Notes: a model not told the origin generated them from the letters alone. 64,000 nucleotides of DNA from Phaeosaccion multiseriatum (GCA_965112735.1 OZ218964.1:186001-250000), one strand, 5' to 3'; counted from the first letter of the stretch, positions 1 through 12,500 are shown. Translations and numbers: made by a program.

Positions 1-178
1 CCGATTACTCTTCACGTGCGGTTCGTTCTCACACAGCACGCGCCCCCACAACCTGCCCCCCCCCCCCCTTCTCTGTCTCGCTCTCTTCTCTCTTTCTCTT
101 TCGCGTTCTCTTTCTTTCTCTGTCTCTCTCTCTGTCCTCTCTTTCTCTTTCTCGCTTTCCCCTCTCCCTCTCTCTCAG
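1..178 (+). other. Probable intron of the GT14 gene
   Basis: No coding sequence was recognised. The segment ends in a long C/T-rich tract (CTCTCTCTCAG) immediately before the first recognisable GT14 exon, so it reads as the 3' end of an intron whose upstream exon is outside the window. Confidence 0.5.
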
Positions 179-2048
179 CCTCGGACTTCCCGCTGCTCAG
201 CCAGGACGAAATGGCAGAGGTGTTGGGAAGCGTCATGGACAGCCGACTCAACTTCCTCACGGTGGGTGGGTGGGAGAGGGAGGCAAAGCATAAAAAAGGC
301 TTGCATACATACAGGCAGGCATGGACCTGGGATGAGACGGTGTGGTACCTTCGCTCTCGTGTGGAGCCCGTCATGCCGACCCTTTGACTTCACTTGACTT
401 TACATGTCCTCAACCATCCCCACACCGCACCCACGACCTACGCCCCCAGGGCGGTGTGATTGAGTTCGAGCGAGAGTTCAACCGAATCACCGGTTACAAT
501 GATGACGAGGCCGTTTTCATGAACGACCCGCCCCACAATCAGGTTCGCTCGGTTAGGGGCTCGGTTCGGGTTCGGTTCGGTTAGCCACCCATTTGCTGAC
601 CTTAATGCTTCATGAGGATCTAATAGCGTTGGGGTCAGTGCCAGTGTCAGTGTGTGCGTGAGCTTCAGCTCTTTAGCAAACATGCTCCGGTCTAGCCAGG
701 AGGAGGAGGAGGAGACTCACTCGCCCCTCGCATGTGCACATCTTTATAAACGCCGTATTCCTTCTCTGTCCCCCTGTGCTCTGTGCTTCACTTTCCTGCT
801 TGCCCCACATGCCTTTCTCTCCCCTCGCTCGTCCCTCTCGGCTCCGGGCAGATCGACCTCATCAAGGTCCACAACGGGAACAACAAACACATCTTCCGAA
901 GAGACGTACCCAACCTCTTCCAAATCTACAAGGGGGAGTTCTGGGTGCTGCTGCATAGGAGGTACGTGTGTGCGTGGGTGCGTGGGTGCTTTTGTGGGTG
1001 CGTGTGTGCGTGTGCGTGTGTGCGTGTGCGTACGTGCGTGCACGGTGGGGGGTAGATGAGCATTCATTGCCTGACGTCGGAGGGAGCAGAGCAGGGAGCA
1101 TGCGAGGTGCGGAGGAAGAGATCGTTTATCTGTGTCATCGATGGGCGAAGGCGAACGTCAAAATGTCGTGGAGAGAGGGGTGGGAGGCCGGGGGATAGCG
1201 GTTTGCATCATGGAGAGAAGTGGACGCGCAAAGGAACAACGTACCACACGTCCAATCCTTCCTTGCTGCTGCTGGTGGTGGTGCTGCTGCTACGTGCTGC
1301 GTGCTCAATATACCCCTGCCTCACCCTCCGCCTCCTCCTTGAACGCTCGCTCCCTGCCTGCCTGGCAGTCTCGCCGAGTACTCCATCCGATCGCCCGATG
1401 GCGTGGCCCGGCAGCTCTTCGCGTACTTCGCGTCCATGCGCATCTGTGACGAAAGCTACTTCCAGACCGTCGTCTGCCATCCCAAGTAAGATCGATGAGG
1501 CGGAGGAGGACGAGGAGGAGGGACGATTGTCCCGAGGAAGGGCGTGCAGTCTCTCGCGTCCTCCTCCCCCTCCTCTCCTCCTCCTCCTCCTCCTCCTCCT
1601 CATGCATCATCATCATGATCTTCCTCCTCCTCCTCCTCCTCCTCCTCCTCCTTCTCCTTCTCCTCCCGCCCTCCTCCTGCCCCCCCCCCCCCCCCCCCCC
1701 CTTAATTCCTCCTCCTCATCAGCGCTCCTGCCGAGTTCCCTGTCCTGGGTAACTGCCTGCGGTACGTCAATTGGCCTCCGAGAATCCCCGGGCAGCCCCG
1801 GCCACACCCCTCCCCCATTGAGTCGAATCAAGTGGACGACATCCTGGCCACGGGCATGCTTTTTGCACGCAAGTTTGACTACAGCACCGCGGATGGGCGG
1901 GCCGCCGTCGATAAAGTAGAGGTGAGAAGGCGAGGGCCGAGTGAGGTAACGGGTGGGTAGTGGAGACTCACAGGTCCAGACCCACCCGCCGCCCATGCGT
2001 GGTGTGAAACAAGGGGCAGGTGATGGAAGGGAGGAACTCTTGAAGAGG

Positions 2049-2079
<31 letters not shown>

Positions 2080-2296
2080 GCTCTTGACTCCCTGGCGCCC
2101 TTGCCCCCGCTCTTCTGTTGCTCCGTTGCTGCATCTCCAGAAAAACATCAAGGACAAGTCGCAGCGTAAGAAGCGAATCGCGCGCACGCTGGAGCACATC
2201 CTGCCAGCGATTGAGGCAACAGACAAGTTCAGCTACTGCAACGCATCGGGGGAGTACACCTCAGTGGGCGCCCAGGGTATTGGCACTTGGCCCTAA
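179..2296 (+). CDS. GT14-family glycosyltransferase (core-2/I-branching, xylosyltransferase-like), 5' truncated
   Basis: This is the C-terminal part of a family 14 glycosyltransferase, a class that transfers GlcNAc or xylose to glycans or proteins, usually as a Golgi type II membrane enzyme. Exons that keep phase are 179-261, 450-542, 852-961, 1369-1485, 1723-1921 and 2141-2296, giving about 252 visible residues to a TAA stop. Family landmarks appear in order: DFPLLSQDEMAEVL then NFL (the family's sugar-nucleotide side motif), FWVLLHRR (the WxxLsR region), DESYFQTVVCHP (the PDExxFqT acid motif), LRYVNW, HPSP and FARKFD. Each intron has GT-AG ends and the long ones are pyrimidine-rich. The start codon and membrane anchor lie left of the window. 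The acceptor sugar and donor cannot be told from sequence. The family call is firm; exon edges are manual. Confidence 0.82.
1680..1701 (+). repeat. Homopolymer of 22 C in GT14 intron 4
   Basis: A run of 22 cytosines follows a long (CCT)n tract in the intron between the exons ending at 1485 and starting at 1723. It belongs to the polypyrimidine part of that intron. The run length is likely to be uncertain in any assembly. Confidence 0.85.
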
Positions 2297-2924
2297 CGTG
2301 CACTTGCTTGAGCCTAAGGAAGCACTTGTATCCTATGACTTCGGCTCCTTTGATTCCTCACTCGTCCCATTGGGCATACACCCCCACTCATTGTTGGTGC
2401 TTTGCGCTTCGCATCTCTCTCAGCCCGGCGCTATAGCCTCCCTCCACACTCACGCACTGTGACCCTACTGCTGCCGCTCGGCATCCAGAGCCCGTGTGGG
2501 GCAGCAGTGGCAGCTGCAGGAAGGAGGTGCACCCTCAGGGGCAGCAGCTGTTGGTGACGCAGTTGGTGACTCAGTTGGTGGTGAAGCAGCACGAGGAGTA
2601 GGAGGAGGAAGAGGAGGGGAAGAAGACGAAGAAACGAAGAGGCAGAGGAAGAGAGTCGGAGGACGAAGAACAACGAAAAAACAGTTGGTTCCACCACCAC
2701 CACCAGGGCCATGAATTTGGAACCCAAACTTTTTCTGTAACCTTCAACCTTCACTTCCTTTCTTTTTTTTCTTTCTTTTTTAGAGCTGGGGGGGAGGAAG
2801 GGGAGCAGGAGAAGCGCTGGAGGAGAGGAAGGGGAGCAGGAGGAGCGCGCAGAGGAGGAACAGAGACAGGAACGGCGGCAGGAAGAGAGGAGGAATTGAG
2901 GCAGGAACGGGGTTCCTTGTCACA
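2297..2924. other. Intergenic region between the GT14 and longin genes
   Basis: No convincing exon was found. The stretch contains a short tandem of GTTGGTGAC-type units (about 2549-2585), then a purine-rich GAGGAAGA tract and a T-rich stretch near 2760-2780. Both flanking genes are on the plus strand, so it should hold the GT14 3' UTR and the longin promoter or 5' UTR. A frame of about 70 residues in the purine-rich part is low complexity and was not called. Confidence 0.5.
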
Positions 2925-4294
2925 ATGGATGACGACGAGCAGCCAATGCTGCAAGAGTCCGTAGAGGAGTTCATGTCTTCAATGGACGCGGGTGAAATCA
3001 CTTTCCCGTCGAGATCAGCAACAGCGCCTGTCGGCAAGGACACGCGACCAAAGAAACTGTGGGGGGTGGTAAGGGAGAAGGCTGGGGGCCTTTTGTCACC
3101 GAAGAGAAAGCAGCAGAAGAAGCAGCAGCGGCAGGAGGAGGATCAGGAGCAGGAGCAGGAAGTGGAAGAGCACAGGCAGCAGCATCATGTTGAGGCAGGG
3201 ATTCTTTCCGAGGAGAGAGGGCCAACAGAGGCAGCAGCTCTGCACGAGGGACAAGTTCTACTCGACGGTGGCTTCCTCTCACCCGTCTCTCTTTTGTACA
3301 TGGGGGTCTTTCTGAATGGCGTGGGCGCTGAACTTGCAGGGTGAGAGCAAGATGTACATGGCTAAGTCGGTGCAGCCTACACCTGAAAATTGCTGACGCC
3401 CCCCCTCTCTCACTTGCACTTGTCCTTGTTCTACTACGCAGGTATAGCCCTTTGCAGAAGCGAAGCAAGGCGAAGAACGTAGTTCGGGAGCATGTGCTCG
3501 CTTCCACGAATCCTCTCACTGCAGGAAGCAAGTACATTGTAAGGGTCGGTTCTACTTTGGTCATCTTCTTTCTCGTTGACTCTCGAAATAGAGTTTACTC
3601 GTGCTTGGCAGCGGCGGATTACCCGCGACCACTTGCCTTCGCGATGCTCGAAGAACTTCAAGTGGCTGGCAGGAAAGAGGTAAGCATTAATTCCACTAAT
3701 TCCCCCAGCCCACCCCCCCGCCGCCCACCCTGCCTCTGTCGACCTGTCCTGCGACTACCCAAAGCACAGGGCCAGAGCACAGACAGAGACCAAAGTATAC
3801 GTCTCTCCCTATGACACTGTCCCGTTCGCCTCCACCCTTCATCTCCCCGCCTCATGCCTTTCCTCTCTCCCCTGTCTCTCTCGGGGGATTGATTTTCCCG
3901 CCCCTCAATCGAACACACGTCACCATGCTAACTGTGTACGTAGGGCTCCTTTTCTCAGATATGCGTCTCCCTCCTGTCTCGATACGAAGAGCTCGGGAGG
4001 TCCATGATGCTTTCCAACGAGAAGCTTGAGAGGGTCTGCAATGTTTCCCATCAAGACGCCACCATCATAGAGCAAGACTACACTTCGGAGCCATCCTTCG
4101 CTATTCTGAAAGAGATTAAGTTGGCAGAGGAGGAGGTCACTGGTGGAAAGGCGGGGCAGCAGCGACACCAACACCACCCTGTCGCGCGGCTGGAACAGAC
4201 CAAGAGTCACGGGACAAGCGTTTTGTTTTGGGTGTCAGGATTGTGCAGCGCAATCGTCTTGGTCCTCCTTGCACTTGCTCTTGGCTTCAAATGA
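2925..4294 (+). CDS. Tail-anchored longin-domain protein (phytolongin/Sec22-like)
   Basis: Three exons in phase (2925-3340, 3442-3679, 3959-4294) give about 329 residues ending in TGA. The middle exon carries the longin signature: NRVYSCLAAADYPRPLAF followed by AMLEEL, the part of the longin fold seen in VAMP7, Ykt6 and Sec22 proteins that regulate vesicle fusion. The C terminus is a single hydrophobic segment, LFWVSGLCSAIVLVLLALAL, with only GFK after it, which is typical of a tail anchor in the secretory pathway. The stretch between them, with LSNEKLERVCNVSHQD, does not show a clear heptad SNARE core with a central Arg. The first exon is charged and Gln-rich and its join to the longin domain is the weakest part; another frame near 3246 reads RDKFYSTVA, which could be the first longin strand. 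An AATAAA lies 34 bases after the stop. Confidence 0.6.
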
Positions 4295-5310
4295 TACAGA
4301 TAGTGTAACAAGTCTCATTGTGCAGAAAATAAAACTTGTCGATTTAGCAAAGAGGGACCTTGCCTGAAGCCCTTGGTCGCTGCCGCCTCTGCTCATCCAC
4401 TGCCATCCCCTTGATCGGAGGATGGCAGCGGATGTCGAAGGACGAGAGACGCAGCATGGGGCATGGTGCCTTTTCCCTTTGGGAGAGGGGTTGGTAGGGA
4501 CCGGAATGGTCGTAGCGTTGAGCGCGTAGACTTGCGCCGTTTCGGTAGCGCCGCTTCCCTCTGTATCAGAGCCCTTTGTAGCCCCCCTCCTCCCTCCCGC
4601 CTCGGGCGAGCGAAGCGAGCACTAAGGAGATTCATGGCACTCACTGCACCACGACTTTCCTCACTAAGCCGCGCGTCTGGGCTGAGATTAGAGGAGGGAG
4701 GAGATCCCTCGGGAAGAGACATGGAGATGAACCCCAGCGGCCCGCCTGCCCGTCGCCCGTCTTCCTCCCGTTTGGTGGCGGTGAGCGCCTTGCCGGCCCG
4801 CCCTCGGATACCGAGTGCAGCAGCGATCAATGCCTCTGCGTGCGCTTTGCTGCCACTCCTGTGCATTCTTGCGGCGATGAGGGGAGTGAGGACGTGGACT
4901 GCCCTCCCTTCATTTCGAGGTTGTCGCTCGTGTGTCCTCTATAGGGCGGTGCTGATGTGAACTGCAACATACGGCAGAGAGCTGCTGCGAGGTGGCATGG
5001 GCGTGGCATGGCATGGGCCAGGCGGAGGGGAATAGCATCTCCATCACCAGCCTCATCGCTCCTCACATTGCTCTCGGGGGGAGTGAGTTGTACCTGCTCC
5101 ACGGCCAAAGAATCAGCAGCAGCGAGGGAGATAAGGAGGAGGAGGAGGAGGGGGGGGGGGGGGGGCAAGGCAGTAGGCAGAATCAGCAGCAGCGAGGCAA
5201 CAGCGGCGCACAAAAAGACGCGTCGTGCCCGGCACTTCTCTTTTCTCTATCTATCACACACACACACACACACACACACACAGCACACAAGCACACACAC
5301 GCGCAAGCAC
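4295..5310. other. Convergent intergenic region, GC-rich then purine-rich, with a CA repeat
   Basis: This is the shared 3' flank of the longin gene (+) and the GT8 gene (-). It holds a GC-rich block (4380-4930) whose open frames run on both strands without recognisable domains, a (GGA)n/poly-G stretch near 5136-5166 and a (CA)n microsatellite near 5258-5282. A minus-strand frame around 4830-5210 contains a Leu/Pro-rich segment made mainly by the GGA repeat. I could not support a gene here. Confidence 0.45.
4328..4333 (+). terminator. Candidate polyadenylation signal AATAAA
   Basis: An exact AATAAA hexamer starts 34 bases after the longin gene stop codon, on the coding strand, followed by T-rich sequence. 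The position suits a cleavage and polyadenylation signal. Many protists do not use this hexamer strictly, so this is a moderate call. Confidence 0.45.
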
Positions 5311-8300
5311 TTACGATCTCCCTTTGCAGGCCTGTACCGGTGTGGTGATGCCCATTTCGATCTCCACCTCGGCCCTTGTAGTCATCCACAGCTCCTGCAG
5401 CTGACCGCATACGCCGGGCCTGAGTCGAGTTGGTGGAGGAGAGGGCGAGCGAAGGACAAAGGGTAAGTGGGAGCACAGGTTGGCGGCCGATATACGCTTC
5501 ATTTCTATACAAGCGGGATGGGCTCATGCATGTGGTGTGTGAGTGCGTGTGGAGGGAGGTCCGGTATGGGGTGGAAGAAATTATTGACTTACTTGCGTTG
5601 GCATTGCCAGGGCTTGGGGCACGCGTCAGTGAAGTGCACCGACTGTGGAGGGGGAGAGAGAGGGAGGGAGGGAGGGAGGCAGAGAGAAGAGAGAGAGGAG
5701 CGGGAGAGAAAGGGAGGGGGGGAGAGGAGGGGGGGGGCAAGAGAGAGAAAGAGAGGTAGAGAAAGAACGAACGGGTAGCGCGCAGCAAGGGAGGTGAAGA
5801 ACATGAGACCACAGCGCCTAGTCACATGTCAAATCCTTCGCTGTCCTGCATGAGACGTATCTCCCTCCCTCCCTCTCTCTCTCTCTCTCTCTCTCGTCTC
5901 TCAGTGCGGGACTTGCCTTGATGACGTCAAGGCTGTACTTGTCGTCTCGGCACTCGTCGTTCTGCGCCATGTGGTTGTACACGCAGCGGTCGATCTGTGT
6001 TGCCCAGTAGGGCCGCTTTTTGGTGTAGTAGAACGGCAGTAAGCCCTGTCGCAGCGAGGAGAGAGGCAAGCGTAGACAAAACACATTATTGTCTGGGATG
6101 GAATGATGTTTGGCCCACAAGATAATATATTTATAGTGTATGTATGTGAGGGGGGGGGGAAATTGAAAGCGATTTTCCCGTCTGACCTGGATGGTGGGGC
6201 CGCCGTAGAAGAAGCCGATGCCGCTGCCCTCCCATCCCGTGTTGACTCGCCAGTCCCCCTTCTGCACAAGGGCCACGAGCTCGTCGAACACCTGCCAAGG
6301 CCAAAAGGGGAAGGTGCAAAGGTTCGAACGAAGGTGTGGTGCAAACAGGCCACATTGGAGAGGGGAGGGGATGCATACACACCACACGAGGGGCATCTAG
6401 GGTGTGAGGGAGTGAAGGAGGAGGGAAGGAGGGAAGGAGGGAGAGGGGGCAAACAAACACAAACACGCTGCACTGCACCGTCGGTCTAACCAGGGTGCCG
6501 GCACACGCAATTGACCCGACAGGCAGGCCTTGGGGTGCGTACAGAGCACACGTAAGCGCCCACGTAAGCGCCCACGTAAGCGCCCACCCCTGCCCTCATC
6601 GCTCCCTTTCCCTCGGGTCCAGAAGACTTCCGACTTCCCTGCCCTCCCCCTGCCGGCCACCCCATGCAGGGCGTCCGAATCCTCCCGTCTGCTGTCCCAA
6701 GTTGTTGCCGTCCTCCTCAAGCTCTGTAGTTCTGTGACGGATCACCAGCCCACCCACTTACCCGCATACTGGGCGTGATCACCAGAAAGCCCCCCTGCAC
6801 GGGCTTGGCACGCCCCTTCTTCTTCATCATGGCGTTGTCCGAGGTGTATTGGAGGCTGGAATTGGATGCGAAGAGATCGTCCAATGGCTGCAGCAGTAGG
6901 GTGTCGGCTAAAGATAAACCGAGCAGGCAGGAGGCGTATGGGCAGGCCCAAGGCAGACAGACAGACAGGCAGACAAGCAGGCAGGTAAAGCAGTAAGTAC
7001 CACACGTGGGTAGGGATTGGGTAGGGACAAGAGCAGTAGCAAGCAAGCAAGTACCACTCCTCTTGTCGCTCTGCTGGAGGGGCGAGTGCGGGCGCTACAA
7101 GTAGCCCCCGGGCCAACACCAGATGGCATCAGATGGCATCAGATGGAGCGGAGAGGAAGCGAATGGAATGCGATGGACACTTCTCTCTACACGTATTTCT
7201 CCCCCCCCTCTCTTTCTCTGACTTACCATCCAGATGCACCACTTTGTCGTACTCTGTGAGTGTGTAGGACCACAGCTTAAGCAGCTCAAGCTCTCCACAG
7301 CAGCTGAGGAAACACACACGCGCACACACAGAGGTGCGATGGAGCGTTTTTGAGGTGGGACAAGTGTCGGTAAGTGGGTGGCTGATCGACTGTGAGGTGG
7401 GGCAGATGTCGATAAGTGTGGGTGGGTGTCTGCTTGACTGTGAGGTGGGGAAAGTGTCGATAGGTGGGTGGGTGTCTGACTGATACACCCCTCCGCGTCC
7501 TTCTTGTCTAACTCGGTCCCTTCCTTCTCTCCGGGCATGGCGAACATGCGACTTACCCGCTTTTCACCAAATTCTTGACGTAATACGCGTTCTTAATATC
7601 CTTCACCGCCACCGGCACATCCTTCACTATAGGTCTGGTCATTGCAACAGCAGCACGGGTAGAGGTACACAAGTTGGTCATACAGGCACACGTCGTATAC
7701 GGACTATAGGAGAGGGAAGGGCGGGTAGGGAGGGAGAGGAGCAAAAGAGAGGGAAAAGCAGAGCAGACTCCGAATGGTACGCGGGGCACGACGTCGAGAG
7801 CCCGCGGAAGTCCTCTAGACCGCCCACCCAAAGCCGATGCAGCACCGTGGGCATTCAAAACGCTGCCTCTGCTGTTTCCTTTTGATTTGGTGACAGGAGT
7901 CAGTGTGTGTACGTGCGAGAGAGAAGCTACTTTTGGTGGTGCGATGATGCAACACACCTCCTCCATCACACACACACCCATCCTGTAGGCGGGTAGGCTT
8001 CAGTGGTGCGATGAGAGGCGGAGGAGACAACACGTTTCCAACTTCCTTCCCCGCAACAGGTCAAACATAACATCCTCCCCTCCTCTCCTCTCCTTCCCTA
8101 AAGCTCTCCTCACCTCCAGCCCATTCTCTCCACCCTGTCCTTGGCCTCTTGGCTGATGGCCGAGTGCACGAATGCCACCTTGTCGCAGAGGTACACAGAC
8201 TTGGCGCACACCTTGTGGATGGACCTGTGACGCCCAACAGAAGAGCAGAGCATCGTCGTCATCGAGGGCCAGGTAAGGACCCCCCCCCCCCCCACACACA

Positions 8301-8965
8301 CACGCTCAACCCGCCCCCACAATCCGACAGGCAGCAAACCAACTCCATCTGCATTGTACGTACTTGCTCAGACACGAGAGCCCGTCCACAAAGCCACCGC
8401 GCTCCTGCAACTCGGTGACGGTGACCGCGTAGGCAACTCTTCGAGGCACGTTTCTGTCCACCATACTCTGCACAATCTCCTGCCGCGCCTTCTCCGCCGC
8501 AGCCGCCGCCTCATCGACCGCTATCTGCTGCGCTACTAGGCGCGCCTTGAGTTCGTCAAAAGCTGGTGCAGACTGCCGCCCAAGTCTAGCCACAACAGCA
8601 ACAGTCGGGGCGGAGGTGGTAGACGGCCCTGCAGTACCCCTGGTGTGAAGCGAGAGCCGTGACAGAGCGGGGGGGAGAAGCGAGAAGGCGGCGGGAGCGG
8701 GCAAGCGACCCCCTGCTGGTTAGCCCCAAAAGCAGTGCTTACGATATGTCCTTGGCTTTCTCCTCGCCCCTGCCACAAGCGGCCTCCTTCTAGTGCCTCT
8801 ATACAGCCAGACAGTCCGATTGGGGCGTTAATATTGTAAGTTAAGAATCGTGTACTCCAGCCCTTAACAAGTCACGTACGTGAATATGTCCTCCTCCACG
8901 GCCGGCCTCCAGAAGAGTAGGAGCAGGGAGCACGCCAGCAGCCCTCCCACAACGACTTTGATCAT
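5311..8965 (-). CDS. GT8-family (glycogenin-like) membrane glycosyltransferase
   Basis: Eleven exons in phase give about 423 residues: 8965-8880, 8789-8743, 8628-8364, 8224-8114, 7703-7557, 7303-7227, 6907-6762, 6291-6187, 6045-5917, 5642-5593 and 5419-5311. The N terminus (MIKVVVGGLLACSLLLLFW) is a signal anchor, so a type II Golgi/ER enzyme is likely. The GT8 fold follows in order: RRVAYAVTVT, an early strand; KLWSYTLTEYDKVVHLDADT, with the metal-binding DxD (DAD) created across the exon 6/7 junction; LLLQPLDDLF; QGGFLVITPS; NTGWEGSGIG; and VHFTDACPKPWQC, the C-terminal His/KPW motif. These show a retaining, Mn2+-dependent UDP-sugar transferase; donor and acceptor are unknown. The intron after exon 9 appears to use a GC donor (GCAAGT). 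The exact joins around exons 2-3 and 4-5 are less sure. A purine-rich microsatellite on the plus strand marks several introns. Confidence 0.82.
6550..6585. repeat. Three tandem copies of a 12-mer (ACGTAAGCGCCC)
   Basis: Three perfect head-to-tail copies of ACGTAAGCGCCC lie inside the seventh intron of the GT8 gene (6292-6761). No function is evident. Confidence 0.9.
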
Positions 8966-9576
8966 GTAATTCCCACGGCTGAGTGTGTTCGTGGCCCTAC
9001 CCCGCACCTTCCGCTCGCCCGCCATTCCCCTCTTGCTTACGAGCTCTTCATCGTCTTCTTCGCTTCTTTACACAACACCAAGAATGGCTAGCCCTTGCAA
9101 GCTTCCTGCCGCTGCCGCTGTTGCTGCTGCCGCGGTTACAACGTCTTAAACGTGATTGCTTTGGTTGCTGCCGAACATCACAAAAAACCAGCAACGCCTC
9201 GAATCGAATTTACACGCAAACTTTTCTTCTGACCTTGCCCAGGGCGTCCCCTTTGCTTTAGCATAGAGAGGGAGAGAGATTTTCGCTGCTCGTGGTCCGC
9301 TGTGCCTTGGTTGGGCTGTATGCTGGATCATACCTCAAAGCCATGAGAGGTAGTGGGATTCTGGCGTTGGAATGAAGGTTTCTTAGGCGGTCATCGGCGA
9401 AGAAGCAGTCCCGAAGAGCGGGGTGGTCAGGGTAGTCCCGCCATTTTTTTGGGTGTAGTTACCAGATTTGTGGAGCCCCGAGTGCCGGCCGGCAGCACGC
9501 CCTGAAGCAGTAGCGTGTCGTCCTTTCCAAGCTCTGGGTAGACGGCTGCCCGCGCTTTCAAAGGTGCACACAGTCC
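8966..9576. promoter_or_regulatory. Divergent promoter region between the GT8 and chromatin genes
   Basis: The 611 bases separate two start codons that point away from each other, so they must contain both promoters and 5' UTRs. No TATA box was obvious at a fixed distance from either start and no conserved element was recognised. Confidence 0.5.
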
Positions 9577-12500
9577 ATGACATTTCAAACCGGCACGGCC
9601 ATTGTGGTCAAGGGGGAAGACAACAAGAGCTTGAGGGAGGCCACGATCACCAAGGTCACAGAGAAGGGCGGCCGCGGGGGTAAGGATGCCGTCTACCAGG
9701 TAAGCGGCAACAGCTGTGGGGTGGGCGGAGATTATTTTCTGGCAAGCGCATCGGAGGAGTGGGGGAACAAGGGGGGGGGGCTGGACGGGGGGCTCGCACC
9801 AGCGCTACCATGTCTTGGACTGTGCTTAGCCTATCGGGGGTGCTCCTTTTGTGGTCGCTGGTGTGGGAAGGGGTAGCACTATTGTGTATGGTGGAGTTGT
9901 GAGGAGGATTACCGTTCGTTGAGAGACGAGCGAGAGATCTTCGCCCCCACCCCCCCTCTTCCCGACTATCTACGTTGTGCTGTGAACTGCTGCGATTCGA
10001 AGTGGCTACGTCCAATGAAAGACGGGTGTGCCGTGGTAGGGATCAGTGGGAGGAGAAGCAGGCAGTTGGGTGGACGAGAGGATCGGGATAGCGTTGGGGC
10101 TCAGCCTATCAATTGTGTATTGTACTCCTGCCTGGGAGGAGACTGTCGTTAGGGTCTCAGCTCACCCATGATCCTGCGCCTCCCTTCGCTCTCTCAGGTG
10201 TGGTACTCAGGCACGCTCAAGGGAGCGGAGGAAGAAGTGGTGGATGGGGACCGCTTGCTAGAGAAGACGCCGGAGGTTGTGGCAAAGCTTGGCAAGCAGC
10301 AGGATGAGGAGGCGAGGAGACAAGCCTCAGCGTCAAAGCCCCGGCGGGCCAGCATTGCAGCGGCCGCCAGCATAAGTCATAGTGCAGCAGCAGCGGGAGA
10401 GGACTCTGGCAATGGCGACGCTGGTAGTGCTAGCGAACCGCCCAAGGGAAGGCCGCCACCCAGAAACAGGAGCAGCAGGGGCTCTTTACCTGGGTCTAGC
10501 AGTAGCACTGCTGCTGTTCCTATCGCTGCTGGTGCTGCTGCTGCTGCTACTAGTACTTCTGCTTCACCTGCTGCCGCCCCCAAGGTGGGAAGACACCCGT
10601 CCTACATCGATATGATCAAGGAGGCAGTGCACCAGTTGCGGGAGCAAAAAGGTAAGGAATCGTTGTTTCCTCCTCATTATTGGCATGTCCCTTCTCGTGG
10701 CATCGTCTTCCTTCTCCCCTCTTGCCCCTTCAGTGCTGCGGCACCGCCTCCCCCCGTTGCTTCACTCGCCTGCCCCTCCTCTGTCGTACCACTCGCGTGC
10801 ATCCCGGTCTCTCTGTCTACTCTGAGCAAAGAAACACCCCCCCCCCCCCCTCATTCCTTTTGGTGTATCACAATAACCACCCCCCCCTCCACCAGGCTCC
10901 TCTCCCCAGAGCATCCAGAAGTGGTTAGCGGCGAGCGAGGAGTGGTCCCCGGCGCTGAACCATCCTAAACTCAAGGTGAACATTGCCAAAGCAATTCGAG
11001 ACGGGCTGTCCTACGGCACTTTCCTTAAGGTACGTCATACCATTGACTGTGGACCAGGAAACGATTGGGTATCGCTCTGTCCTCCCAGTCATGGAGATCT
11101 CGACTCTAGGCCCTCCGTGGCCTGGCCTTGCAGTATGTGGCTCCATTGCCATCTCTCACACACCTTATGCTTAATTGCTTCCTTCTCCCTTTCCTTCTTC
11201 AACCTCTTGCTAAGGTGGGGGCCAACATTCGCCTGTCCCCAGACGCCATCAAGGACTTGAGCAACGCACGGAGGAGAAGGGCAAACGCGGCCAAGTCTGC
11301 CGCAGCGAAGGGCAAGAGCAAGAGGCAGAGAGGCGCTGCTAGGGAGGAAGCAGCAGAGGAGGACGAAGAGCCCAGGGAGGAGGAGGGGGAGGAGGAGCGA
11401 GAGGAGGCCGAGGAGGACGCGACAGGCCCGAATAATAGAGACTTGGAGGCGGATGGGCTAGTAGAGGATAGGGAATTGCTACGGAGGATGAAGAGAGACG
11501 CAGCCACACCAGCAGGGAAGAAGAAGGCTGCGAAGAAGAAGAAGAAGGCAGCTGCTGCAACTGATGCCGCCGCAGCGGCGAATGGGAAGATCACTACCGC
11601 TGAGCAGCCCTTCCCTCCACCGCCACACCGTGACTTTTGGGGAGTGCCCAAGGAGGAGGTTGGCGATTTGTTGATGGTGTGGGACTTCCTCAAGAGTTTG
11701 GGCCCGCTGATGCACATCCCCATCAGCAACTTCTCTCTGGAGGAGTTCCGGAGGGCGCTTGTGTCGAGCAGCTGGGATAAGATGCAGCACTTCACCGCAG
11801 AGCAGGTCAAGGAGGAGCGGAAGAGGAAGCAGCAGCAGCAGGAAGAGGAGGAGAAGGAAAGGAAGGAGAGGGAGGAGAAGGAGAGGGCAGAGAAGGAGAG
11901 GGCAGAGAAGGAAGAGGAGGAAGAGGACGAAGAGGAGGAGCTGAAGGAGGAGAAGGAGAAGGAAGAGAAGGAAACGGAAGACGATAAACAAAAGGAGAAA
12001 GAAGAGGAGGAGCAACCGCAGCAGCTGGAGGAGGAAGAGGATGAAGCGAAGGAGAAGGAAGAGGCGGATGTGAAGGAGGATAAGGAGCAGCGGCACGAGG
12101 AGCAGAAGAAAGACGAGAAAGAGAAGGATAAGAAAGAGGAGGAGGAGATGCAAGAGGATGCGGCGGAGAAAGAAGACGAGGAAGTGCGTGGAGGTGAAGT
12201 GATTGTGGAGGACCTGGGCCCCAAGTCGAATTCGAATGCCAGTGTCGCGGTGGAGAGCTCTATTATTCATGACCCCGCCTTGGCCAGGGAGGCCATCACC
12301 GCTTCCCAAAAGCTGCTGACCACCATCAGCCTGGCCCTCCTCCGAGCACTACTGGGGCGCAAGGCGGACGGAAGCTTCAACCCGGTGGCGACCTTTGACC
12401 CCACCAACGGCGTGACGATGGTGCAGGTGCGGGACTTGCTGGGCGAGGTACTGAACCCTTTAACCTGGCCGGAAGTGCTCCGACTCTACATGGGTGCCCA

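Noticed and set aside
4393-4960. Overlapping frames of 157 and 165 residues in GC-rich sequence after the longin gene
   Set aside because: Both strands are open at once, with no domain, anchor or splice support. They lie in the convergent 3' region and were left as unannotated intergenic sequence.
11199-12309. Ser-rich and Leu-rich minus-strand frames of 276-341 residues
   Set aside because: They are antisense to the Glu/Lys-rich exon 4 of the chromatin gene. The sense strand carries DDT and WHIM1 signatures and the antisense frames carry none.
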